This document shows, in pieces, positions 37,111 to 49,759 of a DNA stretch of 64,000 bases. The notes under the pieces are model-generated. The model saw only the letters and a list, made by a program, of their open reading frames with translations, was not told the origin of the DNA and did not search any database. Every line of letters begins with the position of its first letter. Position 1 is the stretch's first letter. A program made the position numbers and the translations under genes. Source of the DNA: Patellaria atrata CBS 101060 (Eukaryota; Ascomycota; Dothideomycetes; Patellariales; Patellariaceae); NCBI GenBank assembly GCA_010093705.1, contig MU006119.1, forward strand, positions 106,196-170,195, read 5' to 3'.

Positions 37111-39724
37111 ATTTATTTAATTTTAAAAGAGTTAATTTTTTTATAATTTAATTTTTTATTAAATCGTTTTATTTTAAAATTTTTCTATAATAAATAAACT
37201 TTATTCTTTTTTTTAAAGATTAATTTTAATAATTTATATTAATTATTATATTTTATAGTTTTTATTATTTAAAAAGCTATATTTTATAATAATTATATAT
37301 ATAATTCTTTAATTTATTTAACTTTTAATATTACTTCTTATAAAATATTTTAAATTATTCTCGATTTATAATATACTTTTAATTTAAAATTATAGTTTAT
37401 ATAAAAGAGTAAAATCTTTATAATATTAAATTTTATATTATTATATATAAATTATACTATTAATAGTAACTTTATTTAATTATTTTATTAATAATTTATA
37501 TAATTATATAAATATTATTTTAAAGATTAATTTATTCTTTTAATTTAATTATTTATTTATAAATAAAAGTTTATTAATAATTTATAATTTATCTTTAAAC
37601 TTTATATTAAAATTTATTAAAATATTAATTTAAATAATTTATCTTTATTTAAAATAATCTTTTTTAATATTTAATAATTTATTAATATTATTTTTATTAT
37701 TAATATTCTTATTTATAATATTATTATTATCGTCTTTATTAATATAAAATAAATAAACTTTATTAATTATTTTATAATAATTAATATTATATTATATTCT
37801 ACTTTTATTATTAAATCTTTAAATTTTAATAAATTTATAATAAAGTTTATTATTATTAAGTTTTATACTTATTTTAATAATTTAATATATTATATTTATC
37901 TATAAAATATATATTTTATACTCTTATTTTATATATAATTATTATATTTTAAGATAATTTATTTTATTATACTTTTTATTTTTAAAAAATAGTAATTTCT
38001 TAAAATTCTTTTTAAGATTTTATTAATATTTTAATAACTATATATTAATACTTTATAAATCTCTTTAATAAGAATCTTTTATAATATTATTAATATATAT
38101 ATAAATTTATTATATAATTATATTTTTTAAAATATTTATATTATTTTAAAATTATTATTTTTTTTAAAACTTCTTTATTATATTATTTTTCTAATAAATA
38201 TTATAAATTTATTATTTTTTTATAAATTCAATTATTAGTATTATAGTTAATCTTAATTAATTATAGATAATCGCGTTATTTTCTTTTTTTAATATTATAT
38301 TATATACTAATTTTATTTTTTTTAAATAATTAAATTTTCTATTTATAATATTATTTAATTTATTTTTAATTTCTAGTTTATAAAAGATTTTAAAATTAAA
38401 GAATATAAATATTTTTATCTATTTTATTTATCTTTAATTTAATTTCTTTATTATAAAAAAATTTATTAAGTTTTAATAATTTAATTAAACTTTTATAATA
38501 TATTTAAATTCTTTAAAATATAACTTTTACTATTTAAATATATTAATAATTATTAATGATTCTTTATTATTTATATTATAATTTAACTTTATAATTATAA
38601 ACTTTTATAAATAAAAAATTATTAAATATAATTATTTTTTCTTATTTAATTAATTTATATATATATTTAATATATAATTAAATATATTAGTTTTTAATAT
38701 TATTAATTTCTTTAAATTAAATATAATTAAAATAAATATTATAATAAACTTTTTCTTAAATTTATTAAATACTTTTTATATTTTTTTTATTTAAATAAAG
38801 ATATTTTCCTTCTTTATTAATTTTAATAATAGTATTATTACTTTTAAATACTTTTAAATAAATTTTCTATAATAGTTTATAAAATTTAAAAATAATTATA
38901 TATTCTTTATATTCTTTAATATTAGTTAATTTTTAATTATAATTATCTTTTTTAAATTTATTTATATTTTTTTAATAATAATAATAAAGTTTAGAAATTT
39001 CGTTTTTTTAATATAAAATTTATATTTATTTAAATATATTAAAAGTCTCTTTTCTTATAATTTTATTAATATTTTCTTTATATATTTTCTATATTTTTTA
39101 AACGTTTTATTTATATATATTAGTATATTATCTAAATAAATAATTATAAATATATTTAAATATTCTTTTAATATATAATTAATTATTACTTAAAATATTA
39201 TTATAATATTAATTAAATTAAATAATATTATTATATATTTATATAATCTAAATTTTATTCTTATAATTATTTTCTATTTTTTATCTTCTTTTATTCTAAT
39301 TTAATATTAATTATTTTAAATATTAAATTTTATAAATTATTTTACTTTTTATAATTTATCTTAAATTTTTAAGATTAAAGATAATAAATATTTATTTTTA
39401 ATTATAATATTATTTAACTATTTATAATTAATATATAATTTTAACTTATTATTTTTCTTTAATATAAATAAAATTAATAAAATTATTAAATTTTTATTAA
39501 ATTATATATATCTTTTTTTTAAATTAATATAAATATATTCTTTAAATATTTTATATTATTTTTTTATTAATAAATAAATTAAATTAAATTATAATTTTAT
39601 ATTTTTTTTTAATATTATTTTATAATTTTATATTTAATAATTTAGAAATATAATTATTATATCTTTTTTAAATAAATCTTTAAACTTATTATATTCTTTA
39701 AATATATTAGATTTTTTAAAAATC
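37111..39724 (-). pseudogene. element D gag-pol segment (integrase to protease side)
   Basis: Collinear with B about 41,265-43,880, covering integrase, RNase H and RT on the minus strand. All frames are closed by A/T-type stops. It ends at the insertion site of B, whose target copy is AAATC. Confidence 0.65.
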
Positions 39725-40334
39725 TATTATAACGGGAGTCTATACTTATTAAGACGGAACTAGATAAATCTAGAAACACGTCTAGCTTCTCACTTAACGT
39801 GGTTAACTATAAAGATAGGTTTAGTAAAGTGATAGGATATATATAATAAAGGCATTTTAAGTTATCGATATAACTTACTAACTCCTTAACTTTCGGTAAT
39901 ACTTATAATAAGATAAGACGTACTATATAGAAATAATATAATAAGTGAAGTTAAGTTTAAAACTATAATATCTAAATTTATAGATAAGATTAATAATAAG
40001 AATAACTATAAAAAATCTAAATATATAAGAGAAAGACCGTTCTTAAATATTCCTATCCTCTATAGTTAATTTAGTATACCTATACCTTTTTAGATATAGT
40101 GGCCGTTTTAAATATAGATCTCCTTCTACGTCCTTTACGTCTATTACGTCTATAACCTAGACGTCCTAAATATAATGGACGTGGATCCCCTCTTACGTTC
40201 TTTATATCTATTACGTCTATAGTTTCTAATCACGTGACCCCTTATTACTAGTTTTATCCGTAGTTCTCCCGAGTGGTGTTCCTACTTTCCCCTTACTTAT
40301 TATCTATATATTTCTATAACTTATAGTCGTAATA
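39725..40334 (-). repeat. element B 3' LTR (left)
   Basis: 610 bp with a tandemly repeated block rich in CGTCTATTACGTCTATA (about 40,085-40,225). It also holds a CACGTG palindrome near 40,231, retained despite RIP. Confidence 0.9.
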
Positions 40335-40617
40335 CTATCCTCCTTTTTCTTAACTCTTATTTTAAGAGTTTATTCCTTTTACTTAAGTATAAAGTAGCCG
40401 TATTACCTATCTATTAAGTCGTACGCACCTCTTTTTCCTTTCTTCTAAGATACCTTAAACTAAATCTCGCGTAGTTTATCGTCGGTGTCTTATAGCCTAA
40501 ATTATATCCTCCGGTCGACTAATACTTACTCCCTATTTAATCTATCGCCGTTAATCTTATATTTACCGTCTCGATCTCTCTTCCGGCTTCTATTCTAAGT
40601 GTATAGCTCGTGGTTTA

Positions 40618-40989
40618 AAATGCGACCTTATAGTGATATAAAAGGATTAAGATAAGTTAAACGCTTCGCGATCTAAGCTTCGTCGTAAACTCGCTAAGGC
40701 GCGAGTTTCCCGTGATAACGTACACGCCCGGATATTAGAGGCTTTTACTCGTGAGGAGCGATTAATATAGTAACTCTAACTTCTCGATTAGAAGAAGGGC
40801 GAAATAATTCATCGTAAGCTTAATTCTATTAAGAAACTTAAGGCTTTAAAGCGAGTAGCTAAAGGGTAGCGAGCTTCCTCGATCGCTCCTTCTTCCTCCA
40901 TTATCGTGTCTTTCTCTAGTTAGTCTAGTTTAGATTTCCCTACCCTTAAGGGTCTAGAATTCCCTAGTTTTAACGATAAAACTATTTAA
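40618..40989 (+). pseudogene. antisense reading frame between pol and 3' LTR of element B
   Basis: On the strand opposite to gag-pol, one frame reads as a basic, charged, helix-forming protein: LNASRSKLRRKLAKARVSRD, then ARILEAFTREERLI, KKGEIIHRKLNSIKKLKALK, then a Ser-rich stretch. Its roughly nine stops are TAA or TAG at places where Gln fits well (for example the run between ERLI and KKGE), as expected for a real gene after CpA-to-TpA change. No ATG start remains in this frame. The shape, a coiled-coil-like segment with REERL...QL...L...I-R-L-SI--L, recalls an unnamed class of fungal hypothetical proteins linked to retroelements; this is from memory and unverified. Counterparts lie in C, A and D. 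Function unknown. Confidence 0.5.
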
Positions 40990-43900
40990 GTTTCTAATCG
41001 TAGTTCGTTAAGTGTTTAAGTGGTTTCTATATATTATCTATATATTTATAGTCTTTTCATTTTACTAAATACTTATACTAATTATTTATTTATTATAGGT
41101 CTAAGATTTATTCTATCTCGTAGATATCTTCTTCCTCGAGTTCTATAGATCGTGTTTAAAGTTTAGTATTAGTAGATACTAGTTCTAGGAGTAATATATA
41201 GAAAATTAAGTATATCTTTATTTCTTATAGTAATTCTAACTTATAATTAACTTTTCCTTTAACCTATTTAATTCTAAAAAGGCCGATTTTCTTATAGTCT
41301 AGTTTCTTATTAGGTCGTTTTATTTTAAGGTTTTTCTATAATAAGTAAACTTTATCCCTTCTTTTAAAGGTCGGTTTTAGCGACCTATACTAGTTACTAT
41401 ACTTCGTAGCTCTTATTATCTAGAAAGCTATATCTCGTGATAGCTATATATATAATTCCTTAATTTACTCGACTTTTAATATTACTTCTTATAAAATACT
41501 TTAAACCGTTCTCGGCTCTCGATATACTTCTAGTTTAAAACTATAGTTTATATAGAAGGGTAAAACCTTTATAGTATCGAATTTCGCGCTATTATATACG
41601 AATTACGTTATTAGTAGTAGCTCTACCTAGTTATTCTACTAGTAATTTATATAGTTACGTAAGTATTACTTTAGAGATTAATTTATTCTCTTAGTCTAGC
41701 TATCCATTTATAGATAAAAGCTCGTTAATAGCTTATAGTTTACCCTTAGACTCTATACTAGAGTCTACTAAAACGTTAATTTAAATAGTTTATCTCTATC
41801 TAAGATAATCTCTCTCGATATTTAGTGATTTACTAGCATTATTTTTATCACTAATACTACTACTTATAGTGCTATTATCGTTATCTTTACTAGTATAAAG
41901 TAGGTGAACTTTATTAGTCGCTCCACGATAACTAATATCGCGTTATACTTTACTTCTATCGCTAGATCTTTAGATCCTAGTAGATCTATAATAAAGTCTA
42001 TCGTTATTAAGTCCTATACTCGCTTTAGTGGCTTAATATATTATATCTATCTATAAGATACGTATTTAGTACTCTTATTTCGTATATAGTCGTTATACTC
42101 TAAAATAACTTACTTTACTATATCTCTTACCCCTAGGAAATAGTAATTCCTTAAAATCCTTTTTAAGGTTTTATTAATACCTTAGTGATCGTGTGCTAGT
42201 GCTTTATAGATCTCTTTAGTAAGGGTCTTTCGTAGTGTCGTTAGTATATATATAAGCTTATTATATAGCTATATTCCTTAAGCTATTTATATTACCCTAA
42301 AGTCGTTACCCTTTCGGAACTCCTCTATTATACTATCCTTCTAATAAGTATCACGAATTTATTATTCTCTTATAGATTCGATTATTAGTATTATAGCTAA
42401 TCTTAGCTAGTTATAGATGATTACGTCGTTTTCTTTCTTTAGTACTATATCGTATACCGGTTTTATTCCTTCTAGATAGTCGGATCTTCTATTTATAGTA
42501 TCGGCTAGTCTATTTTCGACTTTTAGTCTATAGAATATCTTAAAGTTAAAAGATACGAGTGTTTCTATCTATCTTACTTATCTTCAATTTAACTTCTTTA
42601 TTATAAGGAAGTTTATTAGGTTTTAATAGTCTAATTAAACTTTTATAATAAACTTAGGTTCTTTAAAGTATAACCTCTATTATTTAAATATATCGACGAT
42701 TACTAATAACTCTTTATTATATACGTTATAATTTAGCTCTACGGCCGTGAATTTCCGTAAATAAAAGGCTATTAAATATAGTCGTCCTTTCTTATCTAGC
42801 TAACTTATATATACACCTAGTATATAATTAGATACGTTAGTCTCTAGCACTATTAGTTTCTCTAGGTTAAATATAACTAAGATAGGTATTATAGTGAACT
42901 TCTTCTTAAATTCGTTGAATACTTTCTAGACCTTCTCTATCTAAATAAAGGTATTTTCCTTCTTTATTAATTCTAATAGTGATATTATTACCTTTAAGTA
43001 CCCCTAAATAAACTTTCTATAATAGTTCGCGAAATCTAGGAATAATTATATATTCTTTATATTCTTCGGCGTTGGTTAATCTTAGATTATAGCTATCTTT
43101 TTTAGGTCTACTTATATACCTTTAGTGGTAACGATAAAGTCTAGGAATTTCGTTTCTTTAGTATAGAATTCACACTTATCTAGGTGTACTAGGAGTCTCT
43201 TTTCTTATAGTTTCGTTAATACTTTCTTTATATACTTTCTATACTCTTCGAGTATTCCGTTTATATATACTAGTATATTATCTAAGTAAGTAATTATAAA
43301 TACGTCTAAATACTTTTTTAATATATAATTAATCACTACTTAGAACGTTACTAGGGCGTTAGTTAAGCTAAATAGTATTACTATATATTTATATAGTCTA
43401 AACCTCGTTCTTATAACTATCTTCTATTCTTCGCCTTCTTTTATTCTAATTCGATAGTAACCGTCTCGGATATCGAATTTCGTAAACCATTTTACTCCTT
43501 ATAACCTATCTTAGATTTCTAAGATTAAGGGTAATAGGTATCTATTCTTAACCGTAGTATCGTTTAACTATTTATAGTCGATATATAATCTTAGCTTACT
43601 ATTCTTCTTTAGTATAAATAGAATCGGTAAAGCTATTAGGCTTTCGCTAGGTCGTATATATCCCTTTTCTAAGTTAGTGCGGATATATTCCTCGAGTGCT
43701 TTATATTATTCTCTTATTAACGGGTAAATCGGACCGGGTCGTAGTTTCGTACCCTCTTTTAGCACTATCTTATAATCCCACGTTTAGTGATCTAGAAGTA
43801 TAGTCGCTATATCTTCCTTAAATAAATCTTTAAACTCGCTATACTTTTTAAGTATCTTAGGTTCTTTAGAAACCTTCTTAGCGTCTATTTTCCTAAGTTA

Positions 43901-46480
43901 TACTACTTCTACGCTCTTAGATTTATTTCTATAGATCTTTATTATCTTATAATATAAAATACATCCTACGGATATATTAACGTCCGTCTACTTAGTACGT
44001 CTCGTTCACTTAACTTTATCCTTTTATAAGGTGTCTCGGTTAATCTAAATACTTCTCGTCTTTTAATTAATATTTAGGTTTATTATTTATAACTAGTTTA
44101 TCCCTAGAATTATATTTATATCTTCTAAATTAGTTATAAGGATATATTAAGTAGTTACCTTTCCTTATATATTAACTTTTACCGATATAGTCTTAAAGTT
44201 AATTAGACCTCGTCTATATCCTATTTCTTCGCCATTTCCTAGTCGTAACGGGACTAGATTTTCAAGTTTCGTGTAAGGTATACTCTTCTTTTCTACCTAT
44301 TAGGGTGAGATAAACGAATCGGTGGCGCCGCTATTAACTAGCGCTATCGTTCTTTTACCGTGTATAGTAATATTTATCTAAAGCGTCCTATCGTTACTTC
44401 GTAGGGTTTTAAGGAACTTAGGAGCTATATTTCTCGATTATTCCTATCTCGAGTGGCTTAGTAGTTTTTTACGTAGCTATATACTAAGTAACTAGACTTT
44501 ACGTACACGGTCTAGTGTAGTTTATCGTGTCGATTATAATATAGATCTTTACGATATTCCTTATATTCTAATTCTTAATATTCTCGTTTAATAACTACGT
44601 TATAACTTAAGTTACTTTTAATTCCTACTCTCTATCTTTACGCGGTATAGTAATCGTATTATATTCCTCTAATAGCGTATTACCTAAAGTCTATCGCGTT
44701 ATATTTAATAACTTATTTAATAGTTTCTCTTTTATCTCTAAACGTTTCTATTTTCTATAGGAACACTTTTTCTTTATAGAACTCTTCTTTTAATCCTTTA
44801 TAGTACTAGTAATTTATACTATATTCATAATCTACCTATATTACTACTATATATTCTACGTGGATTAGCGCCCCGTAATATTGTCTATATTTTAGTTTAT
44901 CCGTGTAACTAAAACTATTATACTTTCTATAGTCGCCTATTAGTGGTTCGAGTCCTCGGTTCTTTTTAAGTGTTTTCGTTTCGTCTTCGTGGGTTTTACA
45001 CCCTCTTACCTAGCACTCGTTTTTAGATAAATGTACGTGTATAGGGTCTCGGTCCTTAAACTTTACTATAACCTTCTATTATTTATAGTATAAGTAGCTA
45101 TCCTCTTTATACTATATTTATTAAAAGGCTAGGTAGTCTTTTACTCTTAATATAAGATTTAATTATTATTCTTTAATAGTTATATCGGTATCGGATTCGG
45201 GTTTAATCGGTTCCTAATTTCGGAACTCTTATTTAAGCTAACGTTATTATTCTATAATCCGGTATATAAGACTTAGTCCGTTAAATATTTATACTCTAAT
45301 CCTTTAACCCTAATTCTATACTAAGTATTCTAATACTATATATACGTGTATATTTCCGTATATCTAATATTATTAGTAGTTTAAATATTATCGGAGTATC
45401 TCCTCTTCTAGCTAGTTTCCTTTTATTAGGAATAACGTTAATAGCCTACTCACTCCTATTTAGTAAGGTAGCGGCGTTTCTTCGGTCTCTTCTTCTTCTA
45501 GCGATAAGACTAGTGACGGTAGTGTTAGATATATAACTCTAAATTATATACGTCGGTTATATCGCGATAATAGTTATATCTTTTATAGATAGTCTCTCTT
45601 AAAATATCCCACTTCTCTATATTATAGATATACTTTATTCGTAAAGCGTTCTTTCTCTTTCTAGATAAATTATTGTTATTTCTTTAACTTTTTCTATTTT
45701 ATCTATTATAGTCGGTCGAGGTCTATCGAGTCCCTTTAATTTTATCTATTCGTGGCCCTCGTTACCTTCTTTCTATATCTAACTATAATATTCTTCTATC
45801 CTCTCTTTTTCTATCTACGCTCGTATAATTTATTATCTATTTTAACTACTAAAGTCACTATATTCTATATAGTTATTAGTCTCTTATAATAAATCTATTC
45901 GTCCTTTACTTCTTCCTTTAAACCTTAGTAGAAGGCGATTATTAGTGATTTATTAGGCTAACCTAATATTAATACTACTTATTAAAATATAGTTATATAT
46001 TTTAAAGTTAATTCCTTCTATCTAAGTCCTTAAAGCTTTCTTTTAGTTATCTATTATTTATCGACTTCTCTAAAGACGTTCTTAAGCGTTTCTTTAAACT
46101 TTAAAAATAACGTGAAGATCTTACTCGTTTTATCTTCTTAATTTTCCTTATTATTCTTAAAATAGTCTCGTATAATAGGTTTAAATCATTCTAAAGTGTC
46201 TTCTTTAAGGTATGTTAATATATTAAGTATACGTTCACTATTATCTATTAGCCCTATTCTTTTATAATAGATTCTTATCTAGGTTAAGAATCCTCTTAGC
46301 TCATCTCGTTTATTATCGTATAACGCGGGTTCTTTAACTTTTATGGTTCGCTTCTATAGTAAGAGTAACTATACGGTAAGTTATTCGAGCTAGTCCCTAA
46401 GTTCTTAGACTATTCCTTTATTTTTAAGTTCGTTAATATATTTATATAACACTTAAATATATTTTTTATCCGTTTTTATA
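40990..46480 (-). pseudogene. gag-pol of element B, inactivated
   Basis: Same order as in C: gag on the right, then zinc knuckle, protease (catalytic DSGA reads NSGA near 44,340), RT (YLDN at 43277-43288), RNase H, integrase, and chromodomain at the left end. Stops sit at Gln and Trp codons and ATG starts read ATA. Limits are set by alignment to C. Confidence 0.78.
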
Positions 46481-46546
46481 TTAGCTATAGCTAATAATAT
46501 CGTGTTTAAGTCTATTATACGCCTTCCTACTACGTGGTAGTTATAA

Positions 46547-47156
46547 TATTATAACGGGAGTCTATACTTATTAAGACGGAACTAGATAAGTCTAGAAACG
46601 CGCCTAGTTTCTCACTTAACGTGGTTAACTATAAAGGTAGGTTTAGTAAAGTGATAGAATACGTATAATAAAGATATTTTAAGTTATCGATATAACTTAC
46701 TAACTCCTTAACTTCCGGTAATACTTATAATAAGATAAGATATACTATATAGAAATAGTATAATAAGTGAAGTTAAGTTTAAAACCGTAATATCTAAATC
46801 TATAGATAAGATTAATAGTAAGAATAACTACGAAGAATCTAAATATATAAAGGAAAGATTATTCTTAAATATTTCTATTCTCTATAATTAATTTAGTATA
46901 TCTATATCTTTTTAGATATAGTGGCCGTTCTAGATATAAATCTCCTTCTATATCCTTTATATCTATTATATCTATAATCTAGATATCTTAGACGTGGTGG
47001 ACGTAAATCCCCTTTTATATCCTTTACGTCTATTACGTCTATAGTTTCTAATCACGTGACCCCTTATTACTAGTTTTATCTATAGTTCTCCCGAGTGGTA
47101 TTCCTACTTTCTCTTCACTCGTTATCTATATATTCTTATAACTTATAGCTATAATA
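46547..47156 (-). repeat. element B 5' LTR (right)
   Basis: 610 bp, the same length as its partner, starting TATTATAACGGGAGTC and ending GCTATAATA. It differs from the left LTR by scattered transitions, as expected from independent RIP hits. Confidence 0.9.
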
Positions 47157-47161
47157 AAATC

Positions 47162-49091
47162 TTTTTAATATTTACTTTTTTAAATTATATTATTTTTATA
47201 TTTTTAAATTTATTTCTATAAATCTTTATTATTTTATAATATAAAATATATCTTATAAATATATTAATATTTATTTATTTAATATATTTTATTTATTTAA
47301 TTTTATTCTTTTATAAAATATTTTAATTAATTTAAATATTTTTTATTTTTTAATTAATATTTAAATTTATTATTTATAATTAATTTATTTTTAAAATTAT
47401 ATTTATATTTTCTAAATTAATTATAAAAATATATTAAATAATTATCTTTTTTTATATATTAACTTTTATTAATATAGTTTTAAAGTTAATTAAATTTTAT
47501 TTAAATTTTATTTCTTTATTATTTTCTAATTATAATAAAATTAAATTCTTAAATTTTATATAAAATATATTCTTTTTTTTTATTTATTAAAGTGAAATAA
47601 ATAAATTAATAATATTATTATTAATTAATATTATTATTTTTTTACTATATATAATAATATTTATTTAAAGTATTTTATTATTATTTTATAAAATTTTAAA
47701 AAATTTAGAAATTATATTTCTTAATTATTTTTATCTTAAATAATTTAGTAATTTTTTATATAATTATATATTAGATAATTAAATTTTATATATATAGTTT
47801 AATATAATTTATTATATTAATTATAATATAAATCTTTATAATATTTTTTATATTTTAATTCTTAATATTTTTATTTAATAATTATATTATAATTTAAATT
47901 ACTTTTAATTTCTACTTTTTATCTTTATATAATATAATAATTATATTATATTTCTTTAATTATATATTATCTAAAGTTTATCGTATTATATTTAATAATA
48001 TATTTAAATATTTTCTTATTATTTTAAAATATTTTTATTTTTTATAGAAATATTTTTTTTTATAAAACTTTTCTTTTAAATCTTTATAATATTAATAATT
48101 TATATTATATTTATAATCTATTTATATTATTATTATATATTCTATATAAATTAATATTTAATAATATTATTTATATTTAAATTTATTTATATAATTAAAA
48201 CTATTATATTTTCTATAATTATTTATTAATAACTTAAATTTTTAATTCTTTTTAAATATTTTTATTTTATTTTTATAAATTTTATATTTTTTTATCTAAT
48301 ATTAACTTTTAAATAAATATATATATATAAAATCTTAATTTTTAAACTTTATTATAATTTTCTATTATTTATAATATAAATAATTATTTTTTTTATATTA
48401 TATTTATTAAAAGATTAAATAATCTTTTACTTTTAATATAAAGTTTTATTATTATTTCTTTATAATTATATTAATATTAAATTTAAGTTTAATTAATTTT
48501 TAATTTTAAAATTTTTATTTAAATTAATATTATTATTTTATAATCTAATATATAAAATTTAATTTATTAAATATTTATATTTTAATTCTTTAATTTTAAT
48601 TTTATATTAAATATTTTAATATTATATATATATATATATATTTCTATATATTTAATATTATTAATTATTTAAATATTATTAAAATATTTTTTTCTTTAAT
48701 TAATTTTCTATTATTAAAAATAATATTAATAATTTATTTATTTTTATTTAATAAAATAATAATATTTTTTTAATCTTTTTCTCTTTTAATAATAAAATTA
48801 ATAATAATAATATTAAATATATAACTTTAAATTATATATATTAATTATATTATAAAAATAATTATATTTTTTATAAATAATTTTTTTTAAAATATTTTAT
48901 TTCTTATATTATAAATATATTTTATTTATAAAATATTCTTTTTCTTTTTAAATAAATTATTATTATTTCTTTAATTTCTTTTATTTTATTTATTATAATT
49001 AATTAAAATTTATTAAATTTTTTTAATTTTATTTATTTATAACTTTTATTATTTTCTTTTTATATTTAATTATAATATTTTTCTATCTTTT
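47162..49091 (-). pseudogene. element D gag-pol segment (protease/gag side)
   Basis: Continuation of D between the insertions of B and C, collinear with B about 43,885-45,810. Nearly pure A/T, no open frame. It ends with the target copy CTTTT of element C. Confidence 0.65.
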
Positions 49092-49701
49092 TATTACGGC
49101 TATAAGTTATAGGAATATATAGATAACGAGTAAGGGGAAAGTAGGAACACCACTTAAGAGAACCACGGATAAAACTAGTAATAAGGGATCACGTGATTAG
49201 AAACTATAGATGTAATAGACGTAAAGAATATAAGAGAGGATCCACGTCTATTATATCTAAGACGTCTAGGTTATAGACGTAGTAGATATAAAGAATATAG
49301 AAGGAGATTTACGTCTAAAATAGTTATTACGTCTAAAAAGATATAGATATATTAAATTAATTATAGAGGATAGGAATATTTAAGGATAATCTTTCCCTTA
49401 TATATTTAGATTCTTCGTAGTTATTCTTACTATTAATCTTATCTATAGATTTAAATATTACGGTTTTAAACTTAACTTTACTTATTATATTATTTCTATA
49501 TAGTATATCTTATCTTATTATAAGTATTACCGGAAGTTAAGAAGTTAGTAAGTTATATCGATAACTTAAAATACCTTTATTATATATATTCTATCACTTT
49601 ACTAAATTTATCTTTATAGTTAACCACGTTAAGTGAGAAGCTAGGCGTGTTTCTAGATTTATCTAGTTCTATCTTAATAAGTATAGACTCCCGTTATAAT
49701 A
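49092..49701 (+). repeat. element C 5' LTR
   Basis: 610 bp, TATTACGGCTATAAGTTA at the start and CCCGTTATAATA at the end. Contains the CGTCTA-type repeat block and the motif GATCACGTGATT near 49,188. Confidence 0.9.
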
Positions 49702-49759
49702 TTATAACTACTATATAGTAGAAAGGCGTATAATAAATCTAGATATAATATTATTAGCC

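Larger units (their letters stand above)
39725..47156 (-). mobile_element. complete Ty3/Gypsy chromodomain element 'B', inserted in D
   Basis: 7,432 bp, minus strand, with 610-bp LTRs at 39725-40334 and 46547-47156 and the target duplication AAATC at 39720-39724 and 47157-47161. LTR ends TA...TA derive from TG...CA. The internal region is 6,212 bp, exactly that of C. A pyrimidine run at 40338-40351 (polypurine tract on the coding strand) adjoins the 3' LTR. It is much richer in CG, CC and GG than D around it, so it is a later arrival. The RT box reads YLDN (43277-43288): the second Asp is lost through TpG-to-TpA, the first is kept. Confidence 0.92.

Noticed and set aside
49702-49728. Primer binding site of element C
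   Set aside because: The sequence after the 5' LTR has a small inverted repeat (clearer in B as CTACCACGTAGTAG), but no convincing match to a tRNA 3' end was found even allowing for RIP.
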